From: Alistipes sp. CAG:435
Lineage (GTDB): Bacteria; Bacteroidota; Bacteroidia; Bacteroidales; UBA932
DNA length: 64,000 nt
Direction of reading: 5' to 3'
NCBI GenBank assembly: GCA_000433355.1
Contig: FR893179.1
Span: forward strand, 124,001-188,000
The notes beneath the pieces are model-generated. The model had not been told where the DNA came from, searched no databases, and saw only the letters and a program-made list of their open reading frames with translations. Below, in pieces: positions 59,012 through 64,000 of the stretch (the first letter of the stretch is position 1; each line of letters opens with the position of its first letter). Both the position numbers and the translations under genes were made by a program.

Positions 59012-61432
59012 TTAGAAATTATAAGTGTAGCTGAATGACGGGATTATAGGCAGGATCGTGACAGACTTGAGTTTCGCCTTCCTTGTGTAGAGGCTTGATT
59101 CGGAATTACCTTTCGTGTCTGCCTTGTAATAGACAAAATTCGGATTCAACCTGTTGTAGGCGTTATAGACTCCGAAGTTCCAGATGCTTTCACCACGTCT
59201 TAGCCGCTTGTGGTAATTGACTCCGATGTTTAGCCTGTGGCTTGGCGGCAACCTGTAGTTGTTTCGGTGCGGAGCATAGTCGATCTGCGTGAATGTTCCG
59301 TCAGGAAGCATCACGATGCTCTCCCTTTCCGGGATTGTCGTGGTGCCTCCGGTCGCGAAAGTCCACACCGCGCTGAGATCCCACTTCTTCCCGAGTCGCT
59401 GGTTCACGACAAGAGAGATGTTATGCCTTCTGTCATAGCGGTAAGGATAGCGTTCTCCGTTGTTGATCAGTCCGTTGGAGAAGACTCTGTCACTTTTGGC
59501 CAGAGTGTAGCCCAGCCACCCCGTTGTCTTTCCGATCGTTTTCTGGATGAAGACCTCTACGCCGTACGCCCGTCCGTCGCCCATCACGACATTGTCCTCC
59601 CAGGACTGCGAGCTTGCCATGAAGGAGACTCCGTCCTTGTACTCAAGCACATTGTGCATGTCCTTCCAGTAGCCCTCGACGGAAAACTCCCAACCCGGCA
59701 GGCCGTTGTAGTACAACCCCAATGAGTATTGATCCGCCGTCACAGGCTTGATGTTCCTGGTGATAGGCACCCAGAGGTCGATCGGCAGAGTGATCTGAGC
59801 CGAGGAGAGAAGGTGGACGTACTGCGCCATCCTTGAATATGCCGCCTTGACGCTGACACCTTTGCCGAAATCCACCTTGGCGGACATTCTCGGCTCAGGT
59901 GACCAGTAAGTCCTGCCGCTTGTCAGGAACATCGCCAGATGTACGCCGGGATTGAGGGTCAGCCATCCGCCGACCGTGAAGTCATCCTCGATGTAGAAGG
60001 ACATCTCGTGTCCGAGGCGGTTTTTCTCCTTTTTGTTAGTATATGTCGTGTCAGTGACCATCTGTCCTTTGTCGTTTTCCTTCTCAACGGTCGTGTAGGT
60101 CTCCGGAATGTAGGCATGGTTGACATATTCACCACCGAACTTGATGATGTGCCTCGGAGCAGGGGTGTAGTCGAAGTCGATCTTGGCGGTGAGGTCCCTG
60201 ATGCCGGAGCCGTAGTCGAACTTGTACTTGTAGAAGTATTCAGTGTCCTGGCTTTTCTCGCTGGTCGTGTAGCCCATCCTCATTCTGTAGTCGGTGAAGG
60301 CCACGGTGGCGTTGGAGAACAGCCTACCGTTGAAGACGTGGTTCCACCTCACTGATGTGAGCAGATTGCCCCAGCGTATGTGGGTCTTGTCGTCGTACCT
60401 GCGGTATTCATTGCTTCCGCCGGCGATCTCATATTCATCCTCGTCCATGAAGTGGAAGATGTCACGGCCATAATAGGCGTTCAGGAACAGCCTGTCCCTG
60501 TCGCTGAACCGGTGGGTCAGCTTGCCGTTCATGTCAAAGAAGTAGTAGTTGGCCGGGACTTTCGCCGCCCTGAGGATGCCGTCGAAAAGAAAGGTGTGCA
60601 TTCCTCTGGCGCTGATGGAATATGCCGTCCTGCCTTTGGCGATCGGTCCTTCAAGATGGAACTTGTCGCTGAGTACTCCGACACCGATCGTCCCGTGAGT
60701 CTCCTGAAGGTTTCCGTCGTTTGTCCTGACATCGATGATGCTGGAGGTCCTGCCTCCGTAACGGGCCGGGAACGAGCCTTTGTAAAGAGTGACTTTCTTC
60801 ACGGCCTCGGGTTGGAAGATTGAGAACAGTCCCAGCATATGCTCGGCGTTGTAAAGAGAGATTCCGTCAAGGAGCAACAGATTCTCATCCGGCCCGCCTC
60901 CACGCACGTATATTCCCGAAAATCCTTCCGCGCCGCTCTGCACGCCAGGCATCAGCTGGATCGTCTTCAGGACATCGGCCTCGCCGAAGAGCACCGGGGT
61001 GTTCTTGATCATATTCATAGGAATCTCGATCGCGCTCATCTTGGTGGCCATTATTCCGGATTCCCTTTGTGCCGAGGCAACAGCTTCCTTGATTTCGGTG
61101 TTCGCTTTCAAGGCAACGTTGATTGTGGTGTCTCGGAGCAGGTCGAGCGTGACGGTGGCGTCGTCATAACCTACGTATGAATATCTCAGTGTCAGATGTC
61201 TGCCTTGCGGAATCGTCAGCGTGTAAAATCCGTAGTTGTTCGTTGCGGCTCCCGCGCCTTCAGTGAGCACCCCGGCTCCGATCAGGGTCTCGCCGGAGGC
61301 CTTGTCCGTGATGTGGCCGCTCACCGTGACCTTTATACGCTGGTTTTGCGCCGACATCTCGTAAGTGAAAACGGACGTCAGCATCAATGCCGACAGAACG
61401 ATGGCTGCAAGCAGCCGGTCATAAGATTTCAT
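59012..61432 (-). CDS. TonB-dependent receptor with carboxypeptidase-like N-domain
   Basis: An 806-residue outer-membrane receptor from the ATG at 61432. Signal segment MKSYDRLLAAIVLSALMLTSVFTYEMSAQ, CarboxypepD_reg-like domain (VSGHITDKASGETLIGAGVLTEG, about 32-115), plug (PVLFGEADVLKTIQLMPGVQSGAEGFSGIYVRGG), then a barrel ending PSFSYTYNF. The pair with DUF4249 is its likely functional unit. A start at 61453 in the same frame would add seven untypical residues. Cargo is unknown. A head-to-head gene (M23) lies upstream. Confidence 0.9.
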   Translation of the reverse strand: MKSYDRLLAAIVLSALMLTSVFTYEMSAQNQRIKVTVSGHITDKASGETLIGAGVLTEGAGAATNNYGFYTLTIPQGRHLTLRYSYVGYDDATVTLDLLRDTTINVALKANTEIKEAVASAQRESGIMATKMSAIEIPMNMIKNTPVLFGEADVLKTIQLMPGVQSGAEGFSGIYVRGGGPDENLLLLDGISLYNAEHMLGLFSIFQPEAVKKVTLYKGSFPARYGGRTSSIIDVRTNDGNLQETHGTIGVGVLSDKFHLEGPIAKGRTAYSISARGMHTFLFDGILRAAKVPANYYFFDMNGKLTHRFSDRDRLFLNAYYGRDIFHFMDEDEYEIAGGSNEYRRYDDKTHIRWGNLLTSVRWNHVFNGRLFSNATVAFTDYRMRMGYTTSEKSQDTEYFYKYKFDYGSGIRDLTAKIDFDYTPAPRHIIKFGGEYVNHAYIPETYTTVEKENDKGQMVTDTTYTNKKEKNRLGHEMSFYIEDDFTVGGWLTLNPGVHLAMFLTSGRTYWSPEPRMSAKVDFGKGVSVKAAYSRMAQYVHLLSSAQITLPIDLWVPITRNIKPVTADQYSLGLYYNGLPGWEFSVEGYWKDMHNVLEYKDGVSFMASSQSWEDNVVMGDGRAYGVEVFIQKTIGKTTGWLGYTLAKSDRVFSNGLINNGERYPYRYDRRHNISLVVNQRLGKKWDLSAVWTFATGGTTTIPERESIVMLPDGTFTQIDYAPHRNNYRLPPSHRLNIGVNYHKRLRRGESIWNFGVYNAYNRLNPNFVYYKADTKGNSESSLYTRKAKLKSVTILPIIPSFSYTYNF

Positions 61433-61546
61433 ATTCAAAATAGTTTGGTTCAAATATGTATATTCCTTAAAATTTAACTTGTCTTATACGGTTTAACTAT
61501 AACCGACTTTACAAAATTCACGAAAATCAAATTCTTGCAATAAGAC

Positions 61547-61586
61547 GGCCAATTTTTTTGAAATGCAAAATTGGCCAATTTTTTTT
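61547..61586 (+). terminator. GGCCAATTTT hairpin with U-tract between divergent genes
   Basis: GGCCAATTTT (61547-61556) pairs with AAAATTGGCC (61567-61576), followed by eight T (61579-61586). GGCCAATTTTTTT also occurs as a direct repeat. Oriented for the plus strand, directly before the M23 gene; it may shield that gene from upstream transcripts. Confidence 0.55.
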
Positions 61587-61617
61587 ATATAGCGGTGGTC
61601 TTTACGGTGGTTTTTCT

Positions 61618-61625
61618 TAAATTTG
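61618..61625 (+). promoter_or_regulatory. Putative -7 box of the M23 gene
   Basis: TAAATTTG, five bases before the ATG at 61631: would give an almost leaderless mRNA, or the match is chance. Confidence 0.35.
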
Positions 61626-61630
61626 CGATT

Positions 61631-62899
61631 ATGCTAAAAAAATATTTTTCTATTCTTTTTGTTTTTTTAGTCCTTTCTCTCGCTGTTCTTTCTCCGGGAT
61701 GCAAGAGAAAGATTGAGGACGTTGAATCAGAAGTGATTGAGGAAGTGAAGGATACACTTCCTCCGATGGGCTTCTGGCCGGATTCCTTGGATCTTTCCGA
61801 GGATGCTGTCCGCAATGGTGAGACATTCACTGGACTGATGTGCCGTCTGGGGCTTTCGATGAACGATGCGATGAAGATGGCCGCTGCCTGCGACACAATT
61901 TTCGATGTCCGTAAGATGCGAGCCGGCAACAAGGTCCAGGCATATTACCAGTTTGACACAAGCGGAACAGGAAGCGCTGTCGGGCCGATGCTGAAATATG
62001 TCGTCTATGAGCGCAACAAGATTGACCGTGTGGTGTTCCGCACGACCGATCCTTTTGAGGTCTGGGAATGCTCCAAACCTGTCGAGAGCACAAGAGAGTA
62101 CACCGATGTGACGATCAAATCGTCCCTTTGGAACGATATGTTGGCGGCTGGCAGCTCCCCTCAGTTGATTGTGCCGCTTTCTGAGATCTATGCCTGGTCG
62201 GTTGACTTCTTCGGACTTCAGCCCGGAGACCGTTTCAGGGTGCTTTACGAGCAAAGAAAGTGTGATGACGAGATAATAGCCGTTGACACAATATATTACG
62301 CGGAGTATATCCGTGAGGAAAAGATGATTCCTGCTATTATGTTTGATCAAGGAGATCATGGTAACCTCTATTGGAATGAGAAAGGGGAGAGCTTGCGTAA
62401 GGCCTTCCTCAAGGCTCCGTTGAAGTTCACCAGGATCAGTTCCGGTTTCTCATACCATAGAAAGCATCCGGTAACAGGGCGTGTGAGGGCGCATACAGCG
62501 GTCGATTACGCAGCTCCGGTCGGGACCCCGGTGATGACAATCGGTGACGGAACGGTTGTGAGCGCCGGCTGGACAAACGGCGGAGGAAACACTGTGAAGA
62601 TCCGTCACAATTCCGTTTACACGACCAGTTATATGCACCTGTCCCGCTACGGAGCAGGAATCAAGGCCGGAGCGAGGGTGCGTCAAGGGGACGTGATAGG
62701 CTATGTAGGCTCCACAGGACTCTCAACCGGGCCTCATCTGGATTTCCGTGTCTGGAAAAACGGCACGGCAATCAATCCTTTGAAGATGGACTCACCACCT
62801 TCCGAGCCGATCAAACCGGAGAACATGGCCGCTCTTGACTCGACTTTCAGGTACTACAGGCAAATGATCGACACTCTGAAAGTAACAGTCACTCAGTAA
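61631..62899 (+). CDS. M23 family metallopeptidase lipoprotein
   Basis: A 422-residue lipoprotein from the ATG at 61631 (MLKKYFSILFVFLVLSLAVLSPGC, lipobox SPGC) with an N-terminal OapA/LysM-like region and a C-terminal LytM domain (about 275-395). The domain has the first metal motif HTAVDYAAPVGTPV (HxxxD) and the catalytic-His context TSYMHLSRY. The last motif reads GPHLDFRVW: the second His of the usual HxH is Asp. Many Bacteroidetes M23 proteins have HLDFR here, so it may still bind Zn2+ or act as a non-catalytic regulator of amidases. A start at 61571 is unlikely. Confidence 0.88.
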   Translation: MLKKYFSILFVFLVLSLAVLSPGCKRKIEDVESEVIEEVKDTLPPMGFWPDSLDLSEDAVRNGETFTGLMCRLGLSMNDAMKMAAACDTIFDVRKMRAGNKVQAYYQFDTSGTGSAVGPMLKYVVYERNKIDRVVFRTTDPFEVWECSKPVESTREYTDVTIKSSLWNDMLAAGSSPQLIVPLSEIYAWSVDFFGLQPGDRFRVLYEQRKCDDEIIAVDTIYYAEYIREEKMIPAIMFDQGDHGNLYWNEKGESLRKAFLKAPLKFTRISSGFSYHRKHPVTGRVRAHTAVDYAAPVGTPVMTIGDGTVVSAGWTNGGGNTVKIRHNSVYTTSYMHLSRYGAGIKAGARVRQGDVIGYVGSTGLSTGPHLDFRVWKNGTAINPLKMDSPPSEPIKPENMAALDSTFRYYRQMIDTLKVTVTQ

Positions 62900-62949
62900 T
62901 ATTTCCTCTAAAAAACTGTTTCTTTCTTAAGTGACTGGCGTAAAAATCA

Positions 62950-62975
62950 CGGATTTTTATGTAAGTGTGCTGAAT
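62950..62975. other. Small AT-rich hairpin between M23 and GH3 genes
   Basis: TAAAAATC and GATTTTTA pair around ACG. A weak terminator or nothing; no strong promoter is visible in the 118-bp gap before the GH3 gene. Confidence 0.3.
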
Positions 62976-63017
62976 CAGAGACAATTATTACGCTTGCTAA
63001 AGTCATAATTTAATACA

Positions 63018-64000
63018 ATGAAGAAGAATATTTATCTATTGCCCCTTGCCGCCGCGCTGTTGTTTGTTCAGGGCTGCGGACAACGTGATGCGTCTTCTGT
63101 TTCTCCAGCCATCGGCCGTGACGCCGAGATCGAGGCGAAAGTCGAGAAGGTGCTGAAAGAAATGGATCTCACCGAAAAGGTGGGCCAGATGGTACAGTTG
63201 ACATCCTCTACGGTGACGGCACCGGGAGGAGTGACTCTCGATCCGGAGAAACTCCAGAAGGTCATCGGCGAGATGAAGGTCGGCTCCATCCTGAACACAT
63301 TCGGAGATGTCGCTCAGTCACGTGAGCTGACGGCTCAGCTTGTGGGCGAGATCCAGAAAAAGTCTATGGAGGAGATCGGAATCCCTTGCATCTATGGTCT
63401 TGATATGATCCACGGCGCAAGCTACCTGAACGACGGAACCTTTTTCCCGCAGGAGATAAACCTCGCGGCGACATTCAATCGTGAATATGCCCGTGCGATG
63501 GGTGAGGTCATGGCTTACGAGACAAGGGCCGCTATGGTTCCTTGGGTGTTCTCTCCGGTGATGGACCTCGGCCGGAATCCGGTCTGGCCAAGGCAGTGGG
63601 AGAGTTATGGTGAAGACCCTTACCTGAACGCTGAGATGGCGGTGGCTGAGACGAAAGCCCTTCAGGGAGAGGATCCGAATCATATTGACGACAAGCACGT
63701 TGCCGTAAGTATAAAGCATTTTATGGCCTACGGTGTGCCGGTTTCAGGCAAGGACAGGACTCCTGCGATCGTGGCTGGGAATGATCTTAGGGAAAAGTTC
63801 TTCCGCCCGTTCAAGGACTGCCTTGAGGCCGGTGCGCTTACCCTGATGGTCAATTCAGCCTCGATTAACGGAATCCCTACGCACGCCAATAAGGAACTTC
63901 TTACCGGTTGGGTCAAGGACGGTCTGGATTGGGATGGCCTCATCGTCACCGACTGGGCCGACATCAACAATCTGTACGAAAGGGATCACGTCGCCAAGGA
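63018..64000 (+). CDS. GH3 family beta-glycosidase lipoprotein (3' end outside window)
   Basis: The first ~327 residues of a GH3 enzyme such as beta-glucosidase BglX, truncated by the right edge. It has a lipoprotein signal (MKKNIYLLPLAAALLFVQGC). Family blocks in order: KVGQMVQLT, IPCIYGLDMIHGASYLNDGT, WVFSPVMDLGRNPVWPRQWE, SYGEDPYLNAEMA, SIKHFMAYGVP. The nucleophile Asp is in GLIVTDWADINNLY. The acid/base residue lies beyond the visible part. It probably removes beta-linked glucose or xylose from plant glycans in the periplasm or at the surface. Confidence 0.92.
   Translation, partial: MKKNIYLLPLAAALLFVQGCGQRDASSVSPAIGRDAEIEAKVEKVLKEMDLTEKVGQMVQLTSSTVTAPGGVTLDPEKLQKVIGEMKVGSILNTFGDVAQSRELTAQLVGEIQKKSMEEIGIPCIYGLDMIHGASYLNDGTFFPQEINLAATFNREYARAMGEVMAYETRAAMVPWVFSPVMDLGRNPVWPRQWESYGEDPYLNAEMAVAETKALQGEDPNHIDDKHVAVSIKHFMAYGVPVSGKDRTPAIVAGNDLREKFFRPFKDCLEAGALTLMVNSASINGIPTHANKELLTGWVKDGLDWDGLIVTDWADINNLYERDHVAK

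Noticed and set aside
57886..61432. SusC/SusD-type nutrient importer
   Set aside because: The partner is DUF4249, not SusD; it lacks TPR-like helices and has Ig-like sequence.

Overview
The window is chromosomal DNA from a Bacteroidales-type bacterium of moderate GC content. Three things point there. Promoters have the Bacteroidetes form (TTTG, about 19 bases, TAnnTTTG; clearest upstream of tRNA-Phe and nfnA). The gene families are Bacteroidetes-typical (DUF5683, DUF4249, OMP_b-brl_3, VorDBAC with a small TPR protein, Bacteroidetes-style MltD and M23). Leaders are short and mostly lack Shine-Dalgarno sites. I cannot name the genus. The gene set (fermentative 2-oxoacid oxidoreductase, NfnAB, GH106, GH127, GH3) fits an anaerobic, gut- or rumen-type polysaccharide degrader.

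Layout. 1-5.3 kb: end of an outer-membrane barrel protein, then parA-parB-DUF5683-mltD on the minus strand. 5.3-11 kb: a structured gene-free stretch, priA, tRNA-Phe, a DUF3737 beta-helix protein and a MATE exporter. 11.3-19.4 kb: a BaiN/HI0933-like flavoprotein, a TlpA-like thiol protein, a large two-domain lipoprotein, a short rubredoxin gene, ettA and a TGS-domain nucleoside kinase. 19.8-29 kb: GH127, a beta-solenoid gene remnant, two paralogous outer-membrane proteins around a lipoprotein, a metallophosphatase and a GH106 enzyme. 29-32 kb: yqeY-like gene, ridA and a REP-associated transposase with three matching hairpins. 32-39 kb: cus-type metal efflux (His/Cys-rich small protein, cusB, cusA, cusC). 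39-46.6 kb: nfnAB, a NapH-like ferredoxin with an HMA-like domain, and a TonB-type barrel. 46.6-52.4 kb: a methionine operon (nitroreductase, trmO, metF, metH). 52.7-57.9 kb: a branched-chain amino acid fermentation operon (buk, ilvE, tpr, vorDBAC). 57.9-64 kb: DUF4249 lipoprotein plus TonB receptor, an M23 lipoprotein and the start of a GH3 glycosidase.

The most unusual content is in the DNA itself. The heptamer ATATTCA/TGAATAT occurs roughly 105-110 times by my eye count, against about 6-8 expected by chance, in genes and spacers and in both orientations. A palindromic repeat with core CTTCGACAGGCTCAG occurs about sixteen times; at least seven copies lie in frame inside genes (priA twice, the flavoprotein twice, GH106, metH, trmO). 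A second, nested palindrome of 92 bp is also in frame in metH. Further intergenic families are: a 162-bp fold-back element with 22-bp terminal repeats (two full copies plus fragments), a ~95-bp repeat (two copies), a GC-rich ~75-80-bp repeat (three copies), and the RAYT-linked hairpins (three copies).
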